From: CBDVBE01 sp964543525
Lineage (GTDB): Bacteria; Fibrobacterota; Chitinivibrionia; Chitinivibrionales; JANQEN01
Assembly: GCA_964543525.1 (NCBI GenBank)
Contig: CAZIYW010000007.1
Coordinates: forward strand, 1-64,000
Reading direction: 5' to 3'
DNA: 64,000 bases
Shown: positions 53,246 through 62,336 of the stretch, in pieces
Layout of the letters: each line of letters begins with the position of its first letter
Numbering within the stretch: the first letter of the stretch is position 1
Notes under the pieces: generated by a model
What the model saw: the letters and a program-made list of their open reading frames with translations, nothing else
Databases searched by the model: none
What the model was told of the DNA's origin: nothing
Program-made: the position numbers and the translations under genes

Positions 53246-55297
53246 ATGAAGGGAAAACTGTGTAACACGGTATGGTTCATATTAACTATGTTCAGTATTA
53301 CCGCCGCAGGCATGTACCGGGATGTCATTTTTGATCACACCCGTGTGACTGATTCCGGAATCGCGACAGATTACGGTTTCGGCTATTTCAGAGGACAGAG
53401 TGGTGAACCGAACATTCCTATAAAAAAAGTCACCCTGCTTCTACCGCCCGATGCCGACCTGTTTACCGTCACGGTACAAATCAGAGACATCAGGAAAGAG
53501 CATATCAACGGGCACGTTGCCATTCCACCGAATCCACCCTGTTTCACCGAGGACCGAATTATCCGGCCACGAGGCAGGAACATTGTTGACGGAAAAGACC
53601 GTGATATCTATGGCACAGACGCCTGGTTTCCGGAAAACCCGATACGACATTACTATACCGGAAAAATGCGTCAATACAATATCGTGGATATACATATATC
53701 GCCCTATCAGTATAATCCGGTTACCCGGTCACTGGTGAAAATTACCCGGTGTCGGCTCGACCTGCAGTTTGATAAGCTGAACAACGTGGGAACAATCTAC
53801 GGTGAATCCGAGGCGGTGAGGCAACGGCTAAGGGATATTATAGAAAATGATGCAATTGAGGAGCAGTACCGCAGTATTGCGACACCACGGCCAGCAGGCA
53901 GGAAGACCGGATATGCCATAATGATCCCCTCATCCATCAAGTCGGCATCATCGATATTCAATGCGCTGGTCGATTCAAAGAAAAATCACGGCTATGCGGT
54001 AACGGTGGTCACTGAAAATGAGTGGGGCGCTACCAGTGTGGAAGCAATACGCGGGTGGCTAAAAAGTAATTATCTCTCAATGGGTATCGAATATGTTCTT
54101 TTAATCGGCAATCCCACCGGCAACCTCCCCATGCAACGGTACACCACGGACTATGACGACCCGTTAAGTGACATTGTATACGGCGACCTCTCAGGTAATC
54201 CGGACAGAAACGGCAACGGCAGATATGGTGAGTTTAACGGGGATTTCGGAGCCGGGGGACTGGATAAATATACCGATGTGCATGTCGGGAGAATCCCCAA
54301 TTATGGCAACATTCAGAATCTGGATAATATTCTTACCAAGATCATTGACTATGAGAATGAGACGGATATAGAATGGCGGAAAAAAGCCTATTTTGCCATG
54401 CATATATTCAGCGATGCCCAGAACGGATATGTGTACGGCCATGCGATTGAAGAGGCTGTAGTAACCCCCAATGCGGGGTGGACCGCTCATCGGGTGTATG
54501 ATGCGCCGGTATTCGGCTGCCTGGATTTCCCACCCAGCTATACTAAAGTGGTGGAAAACTGGAACAAATTCGATTACGGTATCTTTGTATGGCAGGCTCA
54601 CGGTATGCCGACCTTTGCTGAAGATATCATGAGCACGTCTACCGCGGCAAATCTCGGGGTGAAAAAAACCGGTCACGGGTATCAGACAAGCTGCAACAAT
54701 GCCAAACCTGCCCAGAGCGACAACCTTGCCTATGCCATTTTGAAACACGCTGCAGTCTCAACGATCGGCTATTCGGAAGTCTGTATCTACTCGGCATTCA
54801 ATACCGATTACGGTTCCGGCGGCATGGCCAATGACTACGGCTATGTATATGCCAGGAATCTGGTTAACAGGAAACTGCCTGCCGGTGCTGCAATAAGCGC
54901 GGCACGGGATGAGCTTCCGTCAAGCGACGGCGGTGCCTGGCAGAACTTTACGGCTCAGCTCCTCTATGGCTGCCCTGATGTCGGGGTGTTTACCAGCGGC
55001 GATCAGACGGTTTCGCAGGAAACAATAAAAGTCAATAACAGCGGTATGCGGGTAACTTCACTCTGCACCGGCTCAGGAACCGTGCGCTTTACGATAAGCA
55101 ACACCGCTCATGACGGCGGATTTGTTGCCGTATATAATGCATTCGGCCGTCTGCTGCAAACGGTGCCTTTAGTAAAGGGAAGCGACAAGGCTTACTGGTA
55201 CAGTGAAACGGCAACGGGGGTTTACTTTTTTGAATTGAATCTTATGCGGAATGGCGGTGGAGTGGTTCGTCTGGCTGACAAAGTGGTTGTGCAATAA
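53246..55297 (+). CDS. Gingipain-type C25 cysteine peptidase with sorting domain
   Basis: A 683-aa secreted peptidase. Signal peptide, then a C25 propeptide-like region (GEPNIPIKKVTLLLPPDAD, ~50-200), the C25 catalytic domain (~225-590) with His452 in WQAHGMPTF and Cys483 in QTSCNNA, and a C-terminal beta domain (~600-683) containing VAVYNAFGRLLQT and TGVYFFEL, as in type IX secretion sorting domains. Likely exported by T9SS, cleaved and surface-attached. SD AATCGGAGG precedes the ATG. Confidence 0.88.
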   Translation: MKGKLCNTVWFILTMFSITAAGMYRDVIFDHTRVTDSGIATDYGFGYFRGQSGEPNIPIKKVTLLLPPDADLFTVTVQIRDIRKEHINGHVAIPPNPPCFTEDRIIRPRGRNIVDGKDRDIYGTDAWFPENPIRHYYTGKMRQYNIVDIHISPYQYNPVTRSLVKITRCRLDLQFDKLNNVGTIYGESEAVRQRLRDIIENDAIEEQYRSIATPRPAGRKTGYAIMIPSSIKSASSIFNALVDSKKNHGYAVTVVTENEWGATSVEAIRGWLKSNYLSMGIEYVLLIGNPTGNLPMQRYTTDYDDPLSDIVYGDLSGNPDRNGNGRYGEFNGDFGAGGLDKYTDVHVGRIPNYGNIQNLDNILTKIIDYENETDIEWRKKAYFAMHIFSDAQNGYVYGHAIEEAVVTPNAGWTAHRVYDAPVFGCLDFPPSYTKVVENWNKFDYGIFVWQAHGMPTFAEDIMSTSTAANLGVKKTGHGYQTSCNNAKPAQSDNLAYAILKHAAVSTIGYSEVCIYSAFNTDYGSGGMANDYGYVYARNLVNRKLPAGAAISAARDELPSSDGGAWQNFTAQLLYGCPDVGVFTSGDQTVSQETIKVNNSGMRVTSLCTGSGTVRFTISNTAHDGGFVAVYNAFGRLLQTVPLVKGSDKAYWYSETATGVYFFELNLMRNGGGVVRLADKVVVQ

Positions 55298-55369
55298 TTT
55301 TCTGCTTGCTTCTGACAGAAAACAGGTGTTTTTTAACCGAAAGAATCTGTTATTATTTTGGTTCCCAAA

Positions 55370-57577
55370 TTATCTTTTCATAACACAGAACTGTCTCGAA
55401 CGCTTCACCTTCTCAAACGTCACCACCGCAATATACATCCCCGAAGCAACATCCGGCTTCCAGAAAAAGTCATGCGATCCGCCCGACAATTTATGCTCTT
55501 TTACTTGCCACACATCTCTGCCGAGGATTGTATAGACTTTTAATGACACGTCGCCTTCCCGTCCGGTATTAACACGGAAAAGAACGCCATGCTTCTTTGC
55601 TATAATGTAAATAGCAACTGGACAACCGTTCTTCGCCAACAACGGTTCCACGTTATCTATAACGGCGGTGCTGTTCATCCGGTCTTCATACAGAGAATAA
55701 TTCACCTCACGGCACATTGCAATAAGCTCAGGATAGGGATTATCGCATATATCAACAAAGCCAATCTGGTAGTTTTCACCGTCGTCACTGTAGTCCCGTG
55801 CGGTATAGGGCTGATCCACATACTGGAACCAGTGAACCCCGACCAGGTTGGGGTGCCGCAAAGCATCCTGAACATACTGCCGGTATGCCCGCGCACGCTG
55901 TTTCTGATCCTTTGCATTGCGAAGTCCTCCCTGGGGCAGCCCTCTATCCACTGCTCCGAAATGAAACTCACCGATAACAACAGGTTTATCCAGCAGCGGA
56001 TCGATTGCATCAAGAACCGGCAGATCCCGCATGGTAAATGCATACCGGTTGAGACTTATTACATCACAATATCTGGCAGCAGCATAAAGCTCCTGCCTGG
56101 ACATGAAATCCGGAGTGAAATAGTGCTTCCGGTTACCCAGATAGAGTTTTTCCGGAACGGAATCTTTCATCGCATCGCTGCAGGCTTTAAAGTAGTAATT
56201 CACTGCATAGGCAAGGGTAGCTGAATCAAACACCGTGGCCCAGCTCATCTCATTGTCGATAAAGTAGCCGATACACCACGGATCGCAGCCGGTTGTAGCT
56301 TTCTGCCTTCCGAGCTGCACCCGGAGGGAATCCTCAAGATTCCGCCACTCCGGCGAATCCAGCACTTCCTGATTCACATGATGTGGAATAATCGATTGAA
56401 TTATAACAACATAGGGCGTTTTCACGGGGTGTTGCAAATATATAGAAAAATCCGACCATGCCCCGATGGTATTAATTCCCCAGCTCCGTAACCGTTTATG
56501 TGCAATATCAATGGCGGAATCTCCCCAGTCCGTGCCAAGATGCGCATACTTCTTTCTAAGATTCGTGTAGAAATAATACCCCTTTTCCCATCCGCCACTG
56601 CCCACAATCTTCTCCGGAAGCACTTCGAAATACCCGCTGCGGTCTTTATCGGGTGTCTTAATGAGGGTACCGCAGCCGTAATTGATACAATCAATCCCGT
56701 TTGACCAGAAAAGGTAGCCGTCCGGATCAACCAACCACCAAAGGCCATTATATTTGTATGTATAAAAAGAGCCGGTTGAATCGAACCGCGGCCCTGCTGC
56801 CCAACCACCATAACGTGTCCAGTTATCCGGCCCCGGTTTCTGCTTCAGCTCGGTCGCCTCAATATGATACTGGGTAACCAGCTCTGCAGGTGATTTGGTT
56901 TTTCCCGGCCACTCTTTATGCTTGAACTGTCCAAACTGGTCAATAAAAGGGCTGAACGTTACCAGCTCCGCCTGGGTGGGAAGCTTATATTGGGCTTGCG
57001 CCCTGATATTATCAACCAGCACACTTTGTTTATCCTTAGAGGGCATAACAAGGTATATATCAATGGAGGTTATTCTTGACGGATCCGGGGTGTATCCGGT
57101 CCTGAATCCACCGGGCAATCCCTTGAACTTCGGCCAGAAATAATCCCTGATATACTGCGGAAGGCTGTCCCACTCACGACCCAAATAGATTAGCAGGGTA
57201 TCACTCTCACCAGGCTCCAGTATAAGAGCCCCATTTGCCCGCCGTCGGCCATTGAGTCCGGCAAAAACCTGCACCCGGTTGGTTCCGGTGTTTTTAACAT
57301 CCATGGCAACAAAGACAAATCCGGACAGATCCCATCCACTGGCTTTTTCAAGAGAAATATAAGGTATCGAGTCCCTGCTAAAAACAATGCCCAGTGCCGT
57401 ATCACTATCCCATTGATCTAAAGAGAGTTGGGCGTTGTTTGTGGTTACTGCGTTCAGGTTAAAGTTGTTTTCGAAATCGAAGAGAATGCGGTGATCCTGG
57501 GAATAAGAAATGGTTACTGATAACACTAAAAATAAGATAAAAATCACGGTATAATCTTTCATGAGTAAATTTATCAT
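55370..57577 (-). CDS. GH50-like glycoside hydrolase (agarase-type) with sorting domain
   Basis: A 735-aa secreted enzyme. Signal peptide at 8-27, a beta-sandwich (~30-200), then a TIM-barrel of clan GH-A type: Glu443 in GYFIDNEMSW is the predicted acid/base and Glu537 in VVIGEFHFGAVDRG the nucleophile; HWFQYVDQPYTAR and DGENYQIGFVD near 600 follow the GH50 beta-agarase pattern. Residues ~655-735 form a sorting-domain-like end (VYTILGRDVWQVKEH, SGMYIAVVTFEK). It probably cleaves an agar-like or other galactan polysaccharide; substrate inferred. Confidence 0.82.
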   Translation of the reverse strand: MINLLMKDYTVIFILFLVLSVTISYSQDHRILFDFENNFNLNAVTTNNAQLSLDQWDSDTALGIVFSRDSIPYISLEKASGWDLSGFVFVAMDVKNTGTNRVQVFAGLNGRRRANGALILEPGESDTLLIYLGREWDSLPQYIRDYFWPKFKGLPGGFRTGYTPDPSRITSIDIYLVMPSKDKQSVLVDNIRAQAQYKLPTQAELVTFSPFIDQFGQFKHKEWPGKTKSPAELVTQYHIEATELKQKPGPDNWTRYGGWAAGPRFDSTGSFYTYKYNGLWWLVDPDGYLFWSNGIDCINYGCGTLIKTPDKDRSGYFEVLPEKIVGSGGWEKGYYFYTNLRKKYAHLGTDWGDSAIDIAHKRLRSWGINTIGAWSDFSIYLQHPVKTPYVVIIQSIIPHHVNQEVLDSPEWRNLEDSLRVQLGRQKATTGCDPWCIGYFIDNEMSWATVFDSATLAYAVNYYFKACSDAMKDSVPEKLYLGNRKHYFTPDFMSRQELYAAARYCDVISLNRYAFTMRDLPVLDAIDPLLDKPVVIGEFHFGAVDRGLPQGGLRNAKDQKQRARAYRQYVQDALRHPNLVGVHWFQYVDQPYTARDYSDDGENYQIGFVDICDNPYPELIAMCREVNYSLYEDRMNSTAVIDNVEPLLAKNGCPVAIYIIAKKHGVLFRVNTGREGDVSLKVYTILGRDVWQVKEHKLSGGSHDFFWKPDVASGMYIAVVTFEKVKRSRQFCVMKR

Positions 57578-57877
57578 TCCGCTGCATGATGGGACAATTT
57601 AAAGAACATATTAGAAATATCACCGAGTAGTTATACATCAACACTCTGTAAAATATTCTCCTCTGATAATAAATATATTAAAAACTTACCGCGAATACAT
57701 AAAAACACCTACGACTTAAAATGAAACCAAACACAGCTACTTCTGATACGCAACTGATACTTTAATAATGAAATCAAATGTATGACAATATTAAAAAAAC
57801 TGTTTATTTTTAAAAAGGGCCTGTGAACAAGCTATATTAATGTAACTTTGGAGGAAACGGTAAACAGGAGGTCTTTC
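57578..57877. other. Intergenic region
   Basis: About 300 AT-rich bases between divergent genes. Nothing beyond likely promoters; no clear consensus pair was found. GGAGG at the right end is the ribosome binding site of the next gene. Confidence 0.4.
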
Positions 57878-58087
57878 ATGAGAATAGTATCACTTGTTAT
57901 TATAATCATAGCAATTTTTCTCGCCATGTTCTTCTACCTCAAATCCACCCAGAAAGCCTTATACGAAAACATAGATCCGGAAACTAAAACCGACACCCGC
58001 ATTGAAGAGGCGAGAAAGGCGGTGGAGGAGATGAACCGTTCCACGGAAAAGCTGTCAAAGGAACTGGAAAAAATCACCGGAAAATAA
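57878..58087 (+). CDS. Small membrane-anchored coiled-coil protein
   Basis: A 69-aa protein: one N-terminal membrane helix (IVSLVIIIIAIFLAMFFYL) and a charged, helical tail EEARKAVEEMNRSTEKLSKE that predicts a short coiled coil in the periplasm or cytoplasm. ATG 57878 has GGAGG 7 nt upstream; the longer frame from TTG 57848 is not needed. Function unknown. Confidence 0.7.
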   Translation: MRIVSLVIIIIAIFLAMFFYLKSTQKALYENIDPETKTDTRIEEARKAVEEMNRSTEKLSKELEKITGK

Positions 58088-58098
58088 AGAAGCGTAAT

Positions 58099-58564
58099 AT
58101 GATTATTAGAAAGAATACTATACAAAAAATCATTATACCATTTATTTTCATAAATGCGATTCCCTATTTAATGCTTTATACTCAAAGAAGGACATTTTTT
58201 TACCAACGAAATAGACCGCTCACTTGAACTCTGTGAAACCGATTATCTTATCGTATTATCAAATGTCGGCGGTATAAAGGGAGATTTACTTTACAGTTCC
58301 GGTGGATACAGTAGTATAACAGGGTATATTCCCATTGTTATTCCAACACCGTTCGGGTTTGCATTTGGAATAATAGGTAGTAATGACGATGAGGCGGATC
58401 TGTCGAAGCTTAATTATTTACGAAGGGTATTCTGGAATATCTGTGTGTTTAATATGAAAACGAGAAAATTGGTATATAGAAATAGTGTAAGTTTCAGCGA
58501 TGACTTTTGTCGAGACGGAGCTGAGCGATGCTGCGGTTATGTTTTGATGTCATTATTTGAATAA
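58099..58564 (+). pseudogene. Small secreted protein gene with poly-T frameshift
   Basis: ATG 58099 opens a signal-peptide-like N-terminus (IIIPFIFINAIPYLMLY) that stops after 42 codons. If one T is removed from the 7-T run at 58195-58201, the frame continues without a break for about 120 more codons (GGIKGDLLYSSGGYSS, IPIVIPTPFGFAFGI, two C-C and FCRDG patches) to TAA 58562. The restored protein is ~154 aa, of no recognised family. Either a genuine phase-variable or decayed gene, or a homopolymer error. Confidence 0.6.
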
Positions 58565-58724
58565 CCAATACCAGGTGTTCAATTTAGATACATTAATAGA
58601 CGATATATACTATCTATAAATGATAAAAATGAATTATTTTCTTCAACAGTTTTCAACGATAATAATGTATACTTTATAACAGTATTACCAATGACTTTGC
58701 AACACACTATGAGGGCAAGCTACA

Positions 58725-59303
58725 ATGGTATCCCCGGTTCCAAGTAACAAGTACGACGACACGACACTGGGCAATATCAATCGTCTGAAGGACGGGTGTA
58801 TTCTGTTGTCCCATGAAGATCTCATGGATCCCAATTTCCGGTTGACCGTTGTTCTCATTTGTATATACAACAAAGACGGCGCATTCGGTCTGGTATGCAA
58901 CCGCCCGTCACACATGCCTCTTTCGGAAGTATTCAACGTTGACAGCGCGTTAAAAACTATCCGTCGCAGCATATATATCGGCGGGCCGGTACAGCAGGAA
59001 ACCCTCCATATTATTCAGATTACCGCAACCGCTGCCGAGCATGCATACAAAGTCGCTCCCAATGTCTATCTCGGTGGTGAATGGGAGTCGCTTGAATCCA
59101 TTCTTGCCGAGGATCCGCAGAGGACCCGCCTCTTTCTGGGATACTCCGGCTGGTCTGCCGGCCAGCTTGAAGCGGAGATTGCTGAAGGTGCCTGGGAGGT
59201 CTATAACGTTGATCTGGAAAAATTCCTTCTGCAGTGGGAAGAACCCCTGTTCAGAGATGTTAAAAAAATCCGCGGGTATCTTAAGAAACTATCCATTAAA
59301 TAA
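58725..59303 (+). CDS. YqgE/AlgH family protein
   Basis: A 192-aa DUF179 protein. GCILLSHEDLMDPNFRLTVV at the N-terminus, YIGGPVQQETL near 85 and FLGYSGWSAGQLEAEIAEGA near 135 are the family signature. Cytosolic, widely conserved, linked to transcriptional regulation of alginate in Pseudomonas but without an established biochemical role. GAGG lies 10 nt upstream of the ATG. Confidence 0.93.
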   Translation: MVSPVPSNKYDDTTLGNINRLKDGCILLSHEDLMDPNFRLTVVLICIYNKDGAFGLVCNRPSHMPLSEVFNVDSALKTIRRSIYIGGPVQQETLHIIQITATAAEHAYKVAPNVYLGGEWESLESILAEDPQRTRLFLGYSGWSAGQLEAEIAEGAWEVYNVDLEKFLLQWEEPLFRDVKKIRGYLKKLSIK

Positions 59304-59451
59304 CATATCTCTCCATACATGTGCTCACCGCCAGGGTAAATGTTTTTCTCATTATATTTCTATTGACAATCACTAAAAATAATGGTAAATTCATGTCTAC
59401 TATTCTAATAACGGATGGTACACATTCATTTTTATTGAGAGGATTTGCCGT

Positions 59452-59637
59452 ATGAAAATGGCTGATATTAAGAAAAAGGCAAAAAAAGCAGGCGTCACGG
59501 CGGGCAAAAAAAACAAACGGGATCTTATACGGGCTATCCAGAGTGCCGAGGGGAATTCTCCCTGTTTTCAGTCTGATATTGCTCCGGTATGCGGGGTAAT
59601 GGACTGCCTCTGGCGGGAGGATTGTGTACCGAAATAA
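59452..59637 (+). CDS. Small SAP-like domain protein with Cys-rich tail
   Basis: A 61-aa basic protein. ADIKKKAKKAGVTAGKKNKR-D-L-I-R-A-I-Q is a SAP-type helix-extended-loop-helix, usually nucleic-acid binding, followed by AEGNSPCF and four Cys in all up to DCLWREDC. Small proteins of this exact layout recur in diverse bacteria; function is not established. GAGAGG precedes the ATG by 9 nt. Confidence 0.8.
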   Translation: MKMADIKKKAKKAGVTAGKKNKRDLIRAIQSAEGNSPCFQSDIAPVCGVMDCLWREDCVPK

Positions 59638-59729
59638 ACGGTATCTTTTCCTTTAATACTCTTCTATTCATTTTTTTTTGCAGCACATCCGGGCTGCAAC
59701 GCAAAACGCAATTATAATTGTCGTGAAAA

Positions 59730-59764
59730 GCTTCCGGTAAAAGGGGTTATATTTCCCCGGAAGC
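59730..59764. terminator. Hairpin between convergent genes
   Basis: GCTTCCGG (59730-59737) pairs with CCGGAAGC (59757-59764), between the SAP-like gene and the convergent ABC-F gene. The alternative GGGG/CCCC inner stem competes with it. A strong T-tract is missing, so efficiency is uncertain. Confidence 0.45.
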
Positions 59765-59814
59765 ACCTATTTTGCTGTTTTGAAACCTGTCACCGGAAAA
59801 CCTGTTTCAGTACA

Positions 59815-61710
59815 TTAATCGCCTGTCTGCTCAAGTTGCCGGTGAAGCGCTTCCCACTCCTCCATTAACCGATCATATTCTTTTTGACTTTCTTCCAGGT
59901 TACCATGAATTTGAGTAAGCAGAGTATACTTTGAGGCATTAGCCGGATTGTCAAGCTCCGCCGTCAAATCAGCCATAGTCTTTTCGCAGTTCTCAATTAC
60001 TTTCTCGGTTTTTACTATTTGACGCTCTATTTTCTTCCGTTCCTGCCGCTTTTTTATTCGCATCAGCTTATCTTTATTCTTATCATCATCTTTCTGTGGC
60101 TGCAATGTCAATGGATCGATGTATCCGTTTTCAATGTATAAGCGGTAATCGGAGAGTGTACCGGGGAAATTACGGTACATTCCGGGGCGCAACTCTATAA
60201 TACGGTTTGTTATCCGAGACAGGAAATATTCGTCGTGCGATACAATCAGCATGGTACCGGTAAACCGGGATAATGCCTCAGCAAGTCGTTCAACCGACGC
60301 AACATCAAGATGGTTTGTCGGCTCATCGAGCAGGAGCACATTGCCGGGATTCGCCAGCAGGGTAGCCAGTGAAAGCCGGGATTTCTCTCCGCCGGAAAGA
60401 ATCTTCACCTTTTTCAGAGCATCATCACCCGAAAAGAGGAAGGCGCCGAGTATCGATTGTACCGCGGTTTTATCATTCTGTATACTGCTATCAGCCACGG
60501 TTTCGAACACGGTTTTTTCCGGATTAAGCTGCTCAAGGCGGTGCTGGCTGTAATAGCTTATTTGGGTATTGTGGCCGATAATCACCCTGCCGGAATCAGG
60601 GCTGATTTCACCGCTGCAGATTTTTAACAGGGTGGACTTGCCCGCACCGTTAGGGCCGATAACGGCAATTTTATCACCACGAGTGACCGTGAGAGAAAAG
60701 GTATCGAAAACCTTTACCGAATCATAGGAAACGCCGACAGTGTCGCACTGTAAAGGTACCGCACCACACCGTGACGGCGCAGGAAGTTGGAAATGAATCT
60801 CCTTTTCCACCAGGGCTTCTTCAGGGAGCTGCTCTTTTAGTTTTTCCACCTGTTTCATCTTGGATCTGGCCTGCGACGCCTTGGTATTCTTTGCTTTAAA
60901 CCGGGTAACAAACTGTTCGGCCTTGGTAATTTTATCCTGGAGGTTTTTTACCCGGCGAGCTTCAGAAGCACGGTGTGTCTCTTTCCATGCACAGTAGTCA
61001 CCGACATTGCCGCTGTATTGGGTTATCATCCCGCCGCTGATCTCTATGGTATGATCGGTAATACGATTAAGAAAATCACGATCATGGCTTACAATAAGCA
61101 TACCGCCCTTACAGCGCTGCAGAAACTTTTCAACCCAGATAAGGGAATCCATATCGAGATGATTGGTCGGCTCATCTAAAAGCAAGAAATCCGGTTTACA
61201 CAGCAGGAGCTGTGCCAGAAGCACGCGCATATGAAAACCGCCGGACAGTTTCAGTATCGATTCTTCCCAGGTGTGTTCCGGTACGCCCAGCCCGGCAAGA
61301 ATAGCTTCGGCCCGTGCGTGAAGAGAATCAGCCTCATGAATCTCACGTTCGGTATGAAGTGCATCATAGGCAGCCAGTGTCTTTTTATCATTTGCACCGG
61401 AAGCCAGTTGTTCAATAACCGACTCCGTATTCAAAAGATGGCTGAAGGGCTCCAGCACGAGGTTGAGTGGTGTCACCGACCTCGTGATATTCATTTCCTG
61501 CGGCAGGTAGCCGATTCTCAAATCCGATGGAATGGTAACCACACCGCTGTCAACCGTCTCTTTACCGGCAAGGATACGGAGCAATATGGTTTTACCCGAG
61601 CCGTTGGGGCCGATAAAACCGATGCAATGAATCGGATTTAGCGAAAAAGAGAGATTGTTATACAGTACCTTTGCACCAAACTGCTTGTGGATATTTTGAA
61701 AAGTTATCAC
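59815..61710 (-). CDS. ABC-F family ATPase (ribosome-associated type)
   Basis: A 631-aa protein of two ABC domains without membrane segments. Walker A motifs are GPNGSGKTILLR (~34) and GPNGAGKSTLLK (~350); signatures are LSGGFHMRVLLAQ (~154) and LSGGEKSRLSLATL (~438). The linker near 250-290 and a long C-terminal coiled coil (~545-631) resemble Uup/YheS-type members that act on the ribosome. GTG start; no membrane partner nearby. Its ribosome binding site lies in a hairpin (61714-61760). Confidence 0.92.
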   Translation of the reverse strand: MITFQNIHKQFGAKVLYNNLSFSLNPIHCIGFIGPNGSGKTILLRILAGKETVDSGVVTIPSDLRIGYLPQEMNITRSVTPLNLVLEPFSHLLNTESVIEQLASGANDKKTLAAYDALHTEREIHEADSLHARAEAILAGLGVPEHTWEESILKLSGGFHMRVLLAQLLLCKPDFLLLDEPTNHLDMDSLIWVEKFLQRCKGGMLIVSHDRDFLNRITDHTIEISGGMITQYSGNVGDYCAWKETHRASEARRVKNLQDKITKAEQFVTRFKAKNTKASQARSKMKQVEKLKEQLPEEALVEKEIHFQLPAPSRCGAVPLQCDTVGVSYDSVKVFDTFSLTVTRGDKIAVIGPNGAGKSTLLKICSGEISPDSGRVIIGHNTQISYYSQHRLEQLNPEKTVFETVADSSIQNDKTAVQSILGAFLFSGDDALKKVKILSGGEKSRLSLATLLANPGNVLLLDEPTNHLDVASVERLAEALSRFTGTMLIVSHDEYFLSRITNRIIELRPGMYRNFPGTLSDYRLYIENGYIDPLTLQPQKDDDKNKDKLMRIKKRQERKKIERQIVKTEKVIENCEKTMADLTAELDNPANASKYTLLTQIHGNLEESQKEYDRLMEEWEALHRQLEQTGD

Positions 61711-61713
61711 AAA

Positions 61714-61760
61714 TAAAAAAGCTCCGTGGTTATACGCTGTTCAAAATATAACTCGGAGCT
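61714..61760 (-). promoter_or_regulatory. Hairpin with T-tract covering the ABC-F ribosome binding site
   Basis: On the minus strand AGCTCCG-a-GTTATA (61760-61747) pairs with TATAAC-ca-CGGAGCT (61734-61720), then T5-A-TTT-GTG, the GTG being the ABC-F start at 61710. The only Shine-Dalgarno-like box, GGAG (61725-61722), is inside the 3' arm. The same fold could therefore terminate transcription or hide the ribosome binding site. It may alternatively be just the terminator of the small genes upstream. Confidence 0.6.
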
Positions 61761-61849
61761 GTGGGGTATATGGTGAAAAAAGATATAGGAACAGCAGATG
61801 TTTCTCTATCTGTTTTATAACGGTTTATATATGTCTTTTGTATACGTCC

Positions 61850-61959
61850 TTAATCGTAATCCTGATCATACTCGTCATTCTTTCTCATTCTCGGCCTCGG
61901 AAAGATAAAAGAGAGAAGACGAGGGACGAGAAGGAGGAGGTGGACGATTTTATGTGCAC
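61850..61959 (-). pseudogene. Small membrane protein gene with one-base frameshift (second of pair)
   Basis: GTG 61959 follows AAGGAG by 7 nt. As written the frame soon leaves a hydrophobic path, but adding one A to the A-run (T-run 61948-61951 on the plus strand) gives a 36-aa protein with a helix IVHLLLLVPRLLSFIF and an acidic tail RKNDEYDQDYD, stopping at 61850. Immediately downstream of a similar small gene. Function unknown. Confidence 0.5.
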
Positions 61960-61970
61960 AAAGAGACTCC

Positions 61971-62119
61971 TTACATAATTGACTTAAAGATCGTAACGAA
62001 AAAGAACACGATAAAGATCAAATACAGTACCTCAAGGAACGGGGCGGAACAGTCGAAAAAGCTGTGAGACGCCTTACCGTGACTCTGAATAATTATTTTT
62101 TGGTATCACAATCAGCCAT
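61971..62119 (-). pseudogene. Small membrane protein gene with one-base frameshift (first of pair)
   Basis: ATG 62119 has GGGAGG 6 nt upstream. After MADCDTKK the frame hits TAA; adding one A to the A6 run (T-run 62096-62101 on the plus strand) yields a 49-aa protein with KASHSFFDCSAPFLE followed by a strong membrane helix VLYLIFIVFFFVTIF, ending at TAA 61971. That stop overlaps the AAGGAG of the next small gene. No recognised family. Confidence 0.55.
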
Positions 62120-62176
62120 ACTGTTCCTCCCTGTTAAGGTTAATAGATACTGTTTCGTATTATTCAACACGACCGG

Positions 62177-62326
62177 TTATTTTACCAGCCGCATGGATAT
62201 CATTTTCGTTTCATTGCCGACTTTAAGCAGTGCGATATAGAAACCGGCACTGACCGGACTACCCTGCATATCAAGGGCGTTCCACTTTACCGAATAGTTG
62301 CCGCCCATGGTCTGTAGATTCCCACA
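62177..62326 (-). pseudogene. Remnant of a T9SS-type C-terminal sorting domain
   Basis: An open stretch with no start codon encodes MGGNYSVKWNALDMQGSPVS, then SAGFYIALLKVGNETKM and ends MRLVK-stop. This is the last ~45 residues of a FlgD-like/sorting-domain module as found at the ends of secreted enzymes. A stop codon lies just upstream in the same frame, so the rest of the gene is gone or frameshifted. Confidence 0.55.
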
Positions 62327-62336
62327 TTAAACCGAA

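Noticed and set aside
59681..59700. GCAGC/GCTGC stem next to a T-run
   Set aside because: The T-run precedes the stem on the plus strand, and on the minus strand the stem is followed by A, so it is not a terminator in either direction.
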